DNA of 64,000 bases, from assembly GCF_044793635.1 (NCBI RefSeq), contig NZ_CP084992.1, forward strand, positions 3,658,001 through 3,722,000. Reading direction: 5' to 3'. Made by a program: the position numbers and the translations under genes. The DNA comes from Virgibacillus_F necropolis_A. Lineage in GTDB: Bacteria; Bacillota; Bacilli; Bacillales; Amphibacillaceae. The notes beneath the pieces are model-generated. The model did no database searches and was not told where the DNA came from. It saw only the letters and a list, made by a program, of their open reading frames with translations. Positions 35,963-43,981 of this stretch are shown in pieces. The first letter of the stretch is position 1. Each line of letters opens with the position of its first letter.

Positions 35963-36370
35963 ATGACAAGACAATTTTGGATAAACTTGCCGGTGAAAGA
36001 TATCGATAAATCAAAAGATTTTTTTGCAAAACTTGGATTTTCTGTTAATAAGCAAAATAGTAATCAGGCGGCATTGGTCATTGGAGATAAAAATGCTCCA
36101 GTGATGCTTTTTCAGGAGTTAGCATTCAAGAATATTATTAGAAATGAAATCGTCGATACAAATCAAGCTTCTGAAGTTTTACTGTCCATTGATGCGGCTA
36201 GTAAAGAAGAAGTAGATGAATTGACAAAGAAGGTAGTAAATGCGGGCGGTTCAATCTTTGAGGAACCTGCAGAGCACCATGGGTGGATGTACGGATGCGG
36301 TTTTGCTGATTTGGACGGTCATCGGTGGAATGTGTTGTATATGGATATGAGCAAGATGCCAAAAGATTAA
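35963..36370 (+). CDS. VOC family protein, second
   Basis: 135 aa, one VOC domain: FWINLPVKDIDKSKDFFAKLGF at the start (quoted as LPVKDIDKSKDFFAKLGF) and MYGCGFADLDGHRWNVLYMD at the end. Resembles the YyaH/PhnB-like group of small glyoxalase-fold proteins. GGGGAG lies before the ATG. Substrate unknown. Only distantly similar to the VOC protein upstream. Confidence 0.78.
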   Translation: MTRQFWINLPVKDIDKSKDFFAKLGFSVNKQNSNQAALVIGDKNAPVMLFQELAFKNIIRNEIVDTNQASEVLLSIDAASKEEVDELTKKVVNAGGSIFEEPAEHHGWMYGCGFADLDGHRWNVLYMDMSKMPKD

Positions 36371-36420
36371 GAATTTAAAGAGCTAAACCCTAAGCTAACT
36401 GGTGGCTTCGTTACATAAAA

Positions 36421-36466
36421 ATACATAAAAACGAGTTTGGATTACAAACTCGTTTTTATGTATAGA
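36421..36466. terminator. Bidirectional terminator between VOC gene and floT
   Basis: 18-bp perfect stem atacataaaaacgagttt with aaactcgtttttatgtat, 7-nt loop. Confidence 0.9.
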
Positions 36467-36531
36467 TTTTGTGAATGTTTGAAGTTTTGTACCCTATGAT
36501 TCAAATAAGAGGTTACTTCTTATTCACTAGA

Positions 36532-38085
36532 TTAATTATTACTTTTTTCTTCACTAGCCGCCATTTTATCGCTAGTTTCTTTCGTCTCATATCTTAATCG
36601 GTCAAGATCAATATCATCAAGCATGTTATTTTTACCAGATATGTTTTCCAGTAAATCTTTTACATCAATACCCGAAGAAGCTTTTAGTGATTCCTGTAAA
36701 GTAGACATCAAATTTGTTGCATAACCTGTTACTTTATTTGCGCCGCCTTCACTCCCACTACCGCCAGTATCGACTACTGTAATTTTATCAATGTTGGCTA
36801 ATGGACTTGCTACCTGTTTTGCATATTCAGGAAGCATTTGCATAACCATATCGAGAATAGCCGCTTGACCGAATTCCTCGAATGCTTCGGCAATCTTTCT
36901 TTTTGCTTCTGCCTCTGCCAAACCTTTCAAACGAATAATCTCTGCTTCCGATTCTCCCTGAGCTCTTTGGGAATCTGCTTTTGCTAGACCATCCACTCTT
37001 ACTCGCTCGGCTTCGGCTTTCGCCTGGGATTCGATTCGGTATTGGTTTGCTTCTGCCTCCGCAATTTCTTTTGCCTTGTTTGCTACTGCACCTTGCTCCA
37101 CAGAATAGCGGTCTGCATCGGCTTTCTTTTTGACTTCCGAATCGTATTGCTTTTCACGACGAAGTATTTCTTTTTCTTCCAGTTCAATTTGCTTCTTACG
37201 CTCGATAATTTTGATTTGCATTTCTTGCTCGGTAACTTCCTGTTTCGAACGGGCAGTTTCCAAATCATATGCTTGGTCAGCGCGAGCTTTTGCAGCATCT
37301 TGTTCATAACGATACTCAGCCGTTTTTAACTGATTCACTTTTTCGGCTTCGGCAATTTCAGTTGCACGCTCTAATTCGGCTCTTTTTGCATCCTTTGCTG
37401 CCTCTGCCCGTTTAATCCGTGTTTCTTTATCGGCTTCAGCTGTAGCGATATCCGCATCACGTTTAACCTGCGCAATCCGTGGTTTACCTAACGAATCTAA
37501 ATAACCATTTTTATCTTTTACATCTTTAATGGTGAAGGATACAATGATCAATCCCATTTTAGCTAAATCCTGGGAAGCGACTCGTTGAACTTCTTGTGAA
37601 AATTTATCCCGATTCTTATAAATTTCTTCTACCGTCATCGAACCAAGGATGGAACGAAGGTGACCTTCTAGGACCTCTTTTGCCTCGTTTTCACGATCTT
37701 CTTTCGTTTTTCCTAAGAACTGCTCTGCGGCGGTGGCGATTTCTCCAATCGATCCACCAATTTTGATGATCGCAGTTCCATCAGCCATAACCGGTACGCC
37801 TTGCTCGGTGTATACTTCTGGTGTTGTAACTTCGAGTTTACTAGATAACAAGCTTAGTGGCTCTGCCTGTTGGAAAACAGGTAATACGAATGTACCGCCA
37901 CCGCGAATAATTTTTACTTTATTGCCGGATTCATCTACATGAACATTCTTTCCACCAAGATAGCTACCTGTTACAATTAGTGCTTCATCAGGTCCTGCTG
38001 TCCGGTATTTGGTAATAAATACACCAATGAGAGCAATAAGTAAACATGCGGCAATACCAACGACTATCCAAACTCCTGTAAACAT
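36532..38085 (-). CDS. floT: Flotillin-like protein FloT (YuaG)
   Basis: SPFH/PHB membrane scaffold that organises functional membrane microdomains and responds to envelope stress. One N-terminal hydrophobic helix (residues 4-26), SPFH domain (about 30-230, with VEEIYKNRDKFSQEV and VKDKNGYLDSLG), then a long Ala/Glu/Lys coiled coil (230-400) and a C-terminal oligomerisation part with a Gly/Ser linker. 517 aa, like B. subtilis FloT. It follows an NfeD-type gene, the usual partner; yuaI of B. subtilis is absent. Confidence 0.93.
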   Translation of the reverse strand: MFTGVWIVVGIAACLLIALIGVFITKYRTAGPDEALIVTGSYLGGKNVHVDESGNKVKIIRGGGTFVLPVFQQAEPLSLLSSKLEVTTPEVYTEQGVPVMADGTAIIKIGGSIGEIATAAEQFLGKTKEDRENEAKEVLEGHLRSILGSMTVEEIYKNRDKFSQEVQRVASQDLAKMGLIIVSFTIKDVKDKNGYLDSLGKPRIAQVKRDADIATAEADKETRIKRAEAAKDAKRAELERATEIAEAEKVNQLKTAEYRYEQDAAKARADQAYDLETARSKQEVTEQEMQIKIIERKKQIELEEKEILRREKQYDSEVKKKADADRYSVEQGAVANKAKEIAEAEANQYRIESQAKAEAERVRVDGLAKADSQRAQGESEAEIIRLKGLAEAEAKRKIAEAFEEFGQAAILDMVMQMLPEYAKQVASPLANIDKITVVDTGGSGSEGGANKVTGYATNLMSTLQESLKASSGIDVKDLLENISGKNNMLDDIDLDRLRYETKETSDKMAASEEKSNN

Positions 38086-38147
38086 TTCTTTTCCCCCTAA
38101 TCTGTTTAAAAATTTATTAAAATACTCATCCAGCTGGAATCGTATGT

Positions 38148-38687
38148 TTAATCATCTAAATTTTCATATGGATCGACATATAAGACACCATTTTTCACTT
38201 CAATAACGAGCACTTTCATTCCTTCATCAATAACTGTATTTTCATAGCTTGAAGCGGGCTTAGAAATCATGCCGCTTTTACTCTCGATGACAATCTCACC
38301 AAAGCCATTTTCAGGAATAGGTATAATAATTTTTCCGACTCTTCCTACTAAAGATTCTTCCGTATAACTAAGTGATTCTTCTGCGGAGGCCATTGGAATA
38401 AGAACAAAAATATTTAGAAGTGTGTCCAGTATGAATGCGATAATAATAGAAATAACAATGATGAATAGACTGGATATAGATGTTACGAGCTCCATCACGT
38501 ACCCTGAAGCAGAGAAGAAAGTAATAAATGCTAGGAGAAGGGCAGGATGTAGAAAACTAATGGATTGCCCAACCCCCTCAAGGATATCTCCAAAGAGGAT
38601 GTAAAGAAGTGTCAAGCTTCCTGCCACAATCAGTAAAATGACATAAATCGTTTCAATTGGTGCTCCAAATATAGTCATACGCATCAA
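38148..38687 (-). CDS. yuaF: NfeD-family membrane protein (YuaF)
   Basis: Partner of FloT in membrane microdomains. Three or four hydrophobic helices fill residues 8-95; the C-terminal part (about 110-179: SLVGRVGKIIIPIPENGFGE and VLVIEVKNGVLYVDPYE) is the soluble OB-fold typical of NfeD proteins. 179 aa. First gene of a two-gene operon with floT, behind a sigma-W-type promoter. Confidence 0.9.
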   Translation of the reverse strand: MMRMTIFGAPIETIYVILLIVAGSLTLLYILFGDILEGVGQSISFLHPALLLAFITFFSASGYVMELVTSISSLFIIVISIIIAFILDTLLNIFVLIPMASAEESLSYTEESLVGRVGKIIIPIPENGFGEIVIESKSGMISKPASSYENTVIDEGMKVLVIEVKNGVLYVDPYENLDD

Positions 38688-38730
38688 TCCTTCTTATGTA
38701 ATGAATTTTATTTTCCATGTTACTTACTTG

Positions 38731-38757
38731 TACGAATGTAATTAATGATAGGTTTCA
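38731..38757 (-). promoter_or_regulatory. Sigma-W-type promoter of yuaF-floT
   Basis: Reading leftwards: TGAAAC (38752-38757), 17-nt spacer, CGTA (38731-38734), about 44 nt before the yuaF start codon. This is the ECF sigma-W consensus, and yuaF-floT belongs to the sigma-W regulon in B. subtilis. Confidence 0.8.
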
Positions 38758-38932
38758 AAAAAATCAAAAAATTTTTAAGGGACCGGGACTCTGGTGAATC
38801 TGAAGTGGTTATTATCCTTTCAATAATAGTAAGAATAAAACTTGCGCGAGAACGTTTGTTCTGGTTAAATTAGATTATAAGATTTATTTTGGATTTATGC
38901 AAGTCTTGATTGTGGGAGTCATTGTGGATGAA

Positions 38933-39181
38933 TTAAGGTAGAGGTACTACTTCAATCAGACTCTTATCTAAGGATTCAATAAAATTTATATAGGCTAAAT
39001 AATAGTTAGATTTTTGTGTTAATATAATCATAGGAAATCTATTGCCTATGCAGTAATAATGTATATCGTTATCTAGGATGTATTCGGAACGTACAATGGC
39101 TGTGATTGTTGCAAGGTGGTTGATTTTTCGAGCATTTGATATATCATTATCACTATTAACTACTGCTATATCAATCTTCAC
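38933..39181 (-). CDS. Hypothetical protein, 82 aa, doubtful
   Basis: Open frame with a GTG start but no ribosome site. The product (KIDIAVVNSDNDISNARKIN ... ending IESLDKSLIEVVPLP) has no motif I recognise. It could be the remains of a larger gene, since the frame is open a little further upstream without an ATG. Low confidence. Confidence 0.25.
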   Translation of the reverse strand: MKIDIAVVNSDNDISNARKINHLATITAIVRSEYILDNDIHYYCIGNRFPMIILTQKSNYYLAYINFIESLDKSLIEVVPLP

Positions 39182-39256
39182 ATAACTAGCATCAACGAAA
39201 ATGGCGAATTATTGAACTCTTACATAATCAAAATGTTTGAACAGAGGTGTTTTCTA

Positions 39257-39799
39257 TTGAAAAGCGAGCAAATCAATCGTCATTTTCAACAACTAAAACA
39301 ACAGAGAGACACTTTTTATAAGGACAAGGGTATAAATTTTGAAGAACCATGGAGAAGGCCGATGCCAGATAAGTGGTCAATAGGTGAATCCTTATACCAT
39401 CTGCTACTAATGGTACGGTTATTTCGCCGATTTTCTACAATTTATATTCCTGTTATGATGCCATTAGCTTATTTACGCAGGAATAAACCTTATAAAATAG
39501 AGACCCATGATATTTATCAAGACTATCAAAAAAAGAAAAAGAAATCGATGAATGCCCCGTTGTTAATAAAACCACCTGAAGGGTTAGCCAATAAGTGGAG
39601 TTTTGAAGAAACCAAGGAACTACTAGGAAGAGAAACTGATAAACTTATGGGAAATCTCAATACGATTAAGCAAGATGTAGCGGGACAAATCTATTATCCA
39701 GATCCAATTGCAGATTATCCAAATTTGGTACAATGTGTACATTTACTAGCGATTCATGAGCAACACCATTTTAACATTATGGGTAAAATAAATAAGTGA
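39257..39799 (+). CDS. DinB-like superfamily protein
   Basis: Four-helix-bundle protein of the DinB/YfiT-like class, often metal-dependent thiol S-transferases (bacillithiol in Firmicutes). Metal-ligand histidines are seen in GESLYHLLLM and near the C-terminus in HEQHHFNI. The frame is open from 39212, but GAGGTG seven nt before a TTG at 39257 indicates that start (about 180 aa). Followed closely by a DUF1801 gene. Confidence 0.75.
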   Translation: MKSEQINRHFQQLKQQRDTFYKDKGINFEEPWRRPMPDKWSIGESLYHLLLMVRLFRRFSTIYIPVMMPLAYLRRNKPYKIETHDIYQDYQKKKKKSMNAPLLIKPPEGLANKWSFEETKELLGRETDKLMGNLNTIKQDVAGQIYYPDPIADYPNLVQCVHLLAIHEQHHFNIMGKINK

Positions 39800-39821
39800 A
39801 GTAGAAAAGGAGATTATTATA

Positions 39822-40244
39822 ATGTATGAACAAAAAACGAAAGAAAACGATCGCAGTGTCATCGAATTCATTGAAAATGTCGATAGCCCTAAAAAGCGTG
39901 AAGAAGCATATAAGTTATTAGATATTTTCACCGAAACAACAGTTTGTAAAGCAAAGATGTGGGGGACAAGTATTATTGGATTCGGTTCGTATCATTATAA
40001 GTATGCTTCTGGACATGAGGGTGATGCCCCGTTAGTTGGCTTCTCACCTCGAAAAGCGAAAATTAGTTTGTATTTTGCGACTGGGGACTCAAAAAGGGAA
40101 GAATTATTAAAGGACTTTGGAAAACATACGTCAGGAAAAGCTTGTGTGTATATTAATAAAGTAGCAGATATTGATGTGGATGTATTAAAAGCATTAATCA
40201 ATCAATCTGTGAAGTTTTTGAATGAAACCTATCCGAATAATTAG
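39822..40244 (+). CDS. DUF1801 domain protein
   Basis: 140 aa, one YdhG/DUF1801 domain: VDSPKKREEAYKLLDIFTE, KMWGTSIIGFGSYHYKYASG, KISLYFATGD, GKHTSGKACVYINKVADID. AAAAGGAG precedes the ATG. Biochemical role unknown in the family. Likely cotranscribed with the DinB-like gene 22 nt upstream. Confidence 0.85.
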   Translation: MYEQKTKENDRSVIEFIENVDSPKKREEAYKLLDIFTETTVCKAKMWGTSIIGFGSYHYKYASGHEGDAPLVGFSPRKAKISLYFATGDSKREELLKDFGKHTSGKACVYINKVADIDVDVLKALINQSVKFLNETYPNN

Positions 40245-40364
40245 CAGGAGTTGTTACCGTTGAAATCTCGTGAACACAACATATAAAAACATAATAATTT
40301 CATAAGAGGACCTCCATTTTAACCAGATATATCTATATGAATCTTAAAAACTGGAGAAATAAAT

Positions 40365-41126
40365 ATGATAAATGATAAGCTTTTTTTAGATTATTTAAAG
40401 GATGTAAATCAGCATTTTGAAGGCTGGGATTTTTCCTATATATCTGGAACAGGGAGGATGGGAAGTGAGTTACTTTCATGGTCATATGGAAGTATGGCTA
40501 AGCCTCTTATTCAGAATGCTCATTCCATGCTCGATATGGGAACTGGCGGTGGGGAGTTTTTGTCCATGCTACGTCCGTTTCCAAAAAAAATAGTTGCGAC
40601 AGAAGCGTACAAACCAAATGTCCCAGTTGCTAAAAATAGGCTAGAACCTTTAGGTGTTCAGGTTGTTCAGATTGAAGAAGATTCGGAACTTCCATTTGAG
40701 AAGAATCAATTCGATCTGATTGTTAATAAACACGAGGCTTATTCCCCGAAAGAGATAAAACGATTACTTTCGAATGGTGGGATTTTCCTCACTCAGCAGG
40801 TCGGTGGAACGAACGATTCTGGGATAAATGAAAGTCTAGGTGCCCCTGTTAATGATGAATTTATAAACTGGAATCTAGAAGCCGCATTGAATGAATTGGC
40901 GGGTCATTCGTTTAACGTAACTTTTAGCAACGAAGAATTTCCAGTCGAACGTTTTTATGACATAGGTGCATTGGCATACTACTTAAAGGCAATCCCATGG
41001 CAGGTGCCTGATTTTAGTGTAAAGAAATATGAAGAGAAGCTATATCAGATTCATCAACAAATTCAATCTGTGGGATATTTTGAAGTGAAACAGCATCGGT
41101 TTATAATTTTAGCAAAAGCGGTATAG
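40365..41126 (+). CDS. Class I SAM-dependent methyltransferase
   Basis: 253 aa. SAM-binding motif I is MLDMGTGGGEFLSML (residues 56-70), motif II ATEAYKPNV, and a later FDLIVNKHEAYSPKEIKRLL with NGGIFLTQQVGG as motif III. Resembles YlbJ/UbiE-like small-molecule methyltransferases; the substrate is not apparent. GGAG lies before the ATG. Stands alone. Confidence 0.82.
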   Translation: MINDKLFLDYLKDVNQHFEGWDFSYISGTGRMGSELLSWSYGSMAKPLIQNAHSMLDMGTGGGEFLSMLRPFPKKIVATEAYKPNVPVAKNRLEPLGVQVVQIEEDSELPFEKNQFDLIVNKHEAYSPKEIKRLLSNGGIFLTQQVGGTNDSGINESLGAPVNDEFINWNLEAALNELAGHSFNVTFSNEEFPVERFYDIGALAYYLKAIPWQVPDFSVKKYEEKLYQIHQQIQSVGYFEVKQHRFIILAKAV

Positions 41127-41317
41127 ATTAATTTTTTATAGGCTAGGAGTGATGATTATTTGATATACGAAAACTGTTAACAACCTATTTTGCTTCAACA
41201 ATCATCGCTCTTACGTTAGCCTTCTTCTCTTTAAATGATAGTTACCCTGAACCTAACCTTGGCAATTCAGTTATGGGTTAGTTTTTAACGTACATTGAGA
41301 ATAATTGAACTTCTGCG

Positions 41318-41347
41318 AAAGCACCATTAAAAATTGGTGCTTTTTTT
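41318..41347 (+). terminator. Terminator before moaA
   Basis: 9-bp stem aaagcacca with tggtgcttt followed by T-run. Confidence 0.8.
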
Positions 41348-41431
41348 GTGTTTAAAATTTTTGGGTTTTGAAGCGTGGATAACTAATGCGCATAAACAAC
41401 AGGGCGCTTGCGCTTTTCTTATTGGGTTAGG

Positions 41432-41447
41432 TGTGATATAAGTCACT
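41432..41447 (+). promoter_or_regulatory. FNR box of moaA
   Basis: TGTGATATAAGTCACT, one mismatch to TGTGA-N6-TCACA. A TACTAT box at 41469-41474 would place the centre at -41.5, the class II activation position. Confidence 0.75.
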
Positions 41448-41507
41448 TCCTGAAATTAGTTTTAGTTTTACTATAAGTAATAATAAATTAATCCAAAGGA
41501 AGGAGTC

Positions 41508-42545
41508 GTGAAAGTGAATAGGGGATCAGATCATACTATTACCGATAAATTTAATCGACCACTCCGGGATTTACGTATATCTGTCATAGACCGTTGCAAT
41601 TTCCGCTGCACATACTGCATGCCTGCGGAGGTATTCGGCTCAGATTATCCTTTTTTGAAAAAACAAGAGCTTCTTAGCTTTGAAGAAATAACTAGGGTCG
41701 CTCAGTCATTTGCAAAATTAGGAGTCAACAAAATACGAATAACCGGCGGAGAGCCGTTAATGCGAAGGGATTTAGAACAATTGATTCAAAATCTATCATG
41801 TATCCCGGGAATTAAGGATCTTGCCATGACAACCAATGGTAGCTTGCTTTCTAAAAAGGCAAAACAGTTGAAGGAAGCGGGCTTAAAACGGGTAACAATT
41901 AGTTTGGATTCGCTTGATAACGAGAAATTTGGTCGAATTAATGGCAGGGGAGTTAAAGTTGATAGCGTATTAAACGGAATTAAAGCAGCACAAGAAGTTG
42001 GTTTGAAAGTAAAGGTGAATATGCTAGTTAAGCGTGGTGTAAACGAGCATGAGATTATTCCCATGGCACGTTTATTCCAGGGAACTGGGACAGTACTACG
42101 ATTCATTGAGTATATGGATGTTGGGAATTCAAACGGTTGGACGTTTGCTGATGTTATATCAAAAGAAGACATAATTAATAGATTAGAAGAAGAGATGCGG
42201 CTAGTACCAATAGAACCTGATCACTATGGCGAGGTAGCAACTAGATATCTTAACAAGGATTCGGGCGACGAATACGGGTTCATTTCTTCCATAAGTGCAC
42301 CGTTTTGTTCATCATGTACGCGGGCACGCTTATCTGCTGACGGGAAAATTTATACATGCCTGTTTGCTGCAAACGGAACAGACCTTCATACCCCAATAAG
42401 AAGTGGGGTTAGTGATGATGAATTGAATGGAATAATCAGCCAAACCTGGGGTAACCGAACGGACAGATATTCAGAGGAAAGAACTCCAGAAAAAGTGGCA
42501 GAACGGAACAAACAAAAAATTGAAATGTCCTATATTGGCGGATAA
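41508..42545 (+). CDS. moaA: GTP 3',8-cyclase MoaA
   Basis: Radical-SAM enzyme, first step of molybdopterin synthesis from GTP. N-terminal [4Fe-4S] motif CNFRCTYC, C-terminal cluster CSSCTRARLSADGKIYTC, and the essential terminal GG. RITGGEPLMRRD is also typical. 345 aa. Two GTG starts (41508 and 41514) follow AAGGAAGGAG; the second has better spacing. Lying next to narGHJI behind an FNR box, it supplies Mo cofactor during nitrate respiration. Confidence 0.95.
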   Translation: MKVNRGSDHTITDKFNRPLRDLRISVIDRCNFRCTYCMPAEVFGSDYPFLKKQELLSFEEITRVAQSFAKLGVNKIRITGGEPLMRRDLEQLIQNLSCIPGIKDLAMTTNGSLLSKKAKQLKEAGLKRVTISLDSLDNEKFGRINGRGVKVDSVLNGIKAAQEVGLKVKVNMLVKRGVNEHEIIPMARLFQGTGTVLRFIEYMDVGNSNGWTFADVISKEDIINRLEEEMRLVPIEPDHYGEVATRYLNKDSGDEYGFISSISAPFCSSCTRARLSADGKIYTCLFAANGTDLHTPIRSGVSDDELNGIISQTWGNRTDRYSEERTPEKVAERNKQKIEMSYIGG

Positions 42546-42596
42546 GGAATTAGTAATGATACCGAATGGCACCAACTTGATAAGAAATTACAATAG

Positions 42597-42612
42597 TGTG
42601 ATATCCGTCACA
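42597..42612 (+). promoter_or_regulatory. FNR box of the nar operon
   Basis: Perfect TGTGATATCCGTCACA. TACAAT at 42634-42639 puts its centre at -41.5 from the predicted start, so activation by Fnr is expected. Confidence 0.85.
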
Positions 42613-42678
42613 TCATTCACTTTTTTGCTTGGTTACAATGAAGTCAATAAATAGTCAATCTGTTGAGGAGGTACGGTA

Positions 42679-42849
42679 ATGGCGGATATAAATGGGAATG
42701 AAAAGGCTGCTCGTCTGCATACGATGCTACAAGAGACGCTTGAACCAATAACGATGAAACTCGAAAAGATTGAACAAGAGATGATAGAAATCCGCAAAAA
42801 CCAAGAAGAATTAAAAGTGTTGTTGAAAGAGAACAGAAAAGGTTTCTGA
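42679..42849 (+). CDS. Small coiled-coil protein, first gene of the nar operon, 56 aa
   Basis: ATG behind GGAGG. The product is charged and helical (LEPITMKLEKIEQEMIEIRK, then NQEELKVLLKEN), a likely coiled coil with no membrane segment or cysteine. It is the first reading frame after the FNR-controlled promoter and 23 nt before the next gene. No family recognised; position suggests a role connected with nitrate reductase assembly or regulation. Confidence 0.65.
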   Translation: MADINGNEKAARLHTMLQETLEPITMKLEKIEQEMIEIRKNQEELKVLLKENRKGF

Positions 42850-42875
42850 AAAATTTAAGTTGGAAGGGATGAATG

Positions 42876-43295
42876 ATGATGTCAGGTCCGGCATTAAAAC
42901 ATGTAGATAGCCACTCGGCCATTCATGAGGCAGCTTTAATTGAAGCGACTGAACTAACTAAAATACTTGATCATCTGGTAACGAACAATCAATTAGATAA
43001 AGCTTTAGAGGTCGCTTTTGTCATTGTGGAGCACTGGGAAACACGAACACTTCAGCACGCAGAATCAGAAGAAGAGGGGTTATATAAAGAATTAGAGGAG
43101 TCATCACCAGAGTTAAGAGATTCTATTATTGCTTTAAAACGTGATCACAATCTATTGCGATTGTTGGTCAAGGAAATTAAAACTATTTTAGATGGAAAAG
43201 GAGTAAGTGACGAGGTTGTTCAGCGACTCCAAGCCTTAATATTGGTTGATTTGCTGCATAACCAGGAGGAAGAAAAAATATTGCCGCACCACTAA
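42876..43295 (+). CDS. Hemerythrin-like protein in the nar operon
   Basis: About 139 aa, helical, with the spaced His/Glu ligands of the HHE fold: HVDSHSAIHE at the N-terminus, EHWETRTLQHAESEEEGLYKE, LKRDHNLLRLL and LHNQEEEKILPHH at the end. Such di-iron proteins bind O2 or NO or protect iron centres. Three tandem ATGs (42873, 42876, 42879) follow GGAAGGG; the middle one is spaced best. Probably senses or detoxifies NO made from nitrite. Confidence 0.75.
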   Translation: MMSGPALKHVDSHSAIHEAALIEATELTKILDHLVTNNQLDKALEVAFVIVEHWETRTLQHAESEEEGLYKELEESSPELRDSIIALKRDHNLLRLLVKEIKTILDGKGVSDEVVQRLQALILVDLLHNQEEEKILPHH

Positions 43296-43351
43296 TAAGT
43301 CGGATGCAAATGTTGGACCAGATAATGAAACCAGATTGGAGGTGGTCGTCC

Positions 43352-43669
43352 TTGACTTCCGAAGAAAAAACATCTAAGCCAGAGCGGTCTATACGGGCAA
43401 TAGCGCCAGAATTATACGCTAATATCATTTCTGAATTGGAAAATGCCCATATTCATCCATACGATATTCAAGCTAATGCTGTAAAAGAGGATGGTGGATA
43501 TAAGCTCATTATACGATTTGGCGAAGATTTCGCGCATACTGAGTCTGAATTTTTTTCATTTCAATCTATTGAAAGAATGGACACTGACTTAACTGAATTT
43601 GTAAAGAAAATTGGTGAAGCTTGTAAGCAAGTAATGATTCAGGATTATTATAAAATGATGAAAATGTAA
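43352..43669 (+). CDS. Uncharacterised nar-operon protein, about 105 aa
   Basis: The frame is open from 43304, but GGAGGTGG stands 6 nt before a TTG at 43352 (MTSEEKTS), the likelier start. Segments SIRAIAPELYANIISELENA and GYKLIIRFGEDFAHTESEFF suggest a small alpha/beta protein; the C-terminus ends YYKMMKM. I do not recognise the family. It lies between the hemerythrin-like gene and the next small gene, all in one direction with short gaps. Confidence 0.6.
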   Translation: MTSEEKTSKPERSIRAIAPELYANIISELENAHIHPYDIQANAVKEDGGYKLIIRFGEDFAHTESEFFSFQSIERMDTDLTEFVKKIGEACKQVMIQDYYKMMKM

Positions 43670-43687
43670 AGCGAAGGGGATGATGAA

Positions 43688-43981
43688 ATGTTTTCATATG
43701 AAAATGATGCAAACTTTGTTCAGGATCGCGAGGACTTAATTGCAATACTACGAATGAGATTTGGTGATATACCATCTGGTGTTGTGGAAGCCGTGTATGA
43801 ACTAAATGAATTGGACACTTTAGAGCGGTTAATATTGGTTGCAGCAAACGCTCCGAGCCTGAAGGTTTTTCTAGAGGAATTGGAGGAAGGCAACGGTAGT
43901 TTCCGTATTATGGGCGAACGTTTTAATCCAATCGAAGCATTGTCCGAAAGGGATGGTATCAATGGGGAAAAAGGAAAATAA
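43688..43981 (+). CDS. Small DUF4351-like protein of the nar operon, 97 aa
   Basis: Helical protein; LIAILRMRFGDIPSGVVEAV and LDTLERLILVAANAPSLKVF read like the DUF4351 repeat (RFG-P at the turn, then LE-L ... A-SL). Its 3' end overlaps narG by 20 nt or more, so it is translationally coupled to the nitrate reductase. Unknown function; could be a chaperone-like or regulatory partner. Confidence 0.6.
   Translation: MFSYENDANFVQDREDLIAILRMRFGDIPSGVVEAVYELNELDTLERLILVAANAPSLKVFLEELEEGNGSFRIMGERFNPIEALSERDGINGEKGK

Larger units (their letters stand above)
41127..41507. other. 381-bp gap before moaA
   Basis: Contains a possible degraded peptide gene (41156-41280: RKLLTTYFASTIIALTLAFF then SLNDSYPEPNLGNSVMG and stop, behind an AGGAG but without a canonical in-frame start), a terminator at 41318-41347, a fragment of the ~120-bp repeat end (gggcgcttgcgcttttctt, 41402-41420), and the FNR box of moaA. 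Confidence 0.5.

Noticed and set aside
38933..39181. 82-aa frame as a confident gene
   Set aside because: No ribosome site or recognised motif; kept only as a doubtful feature.
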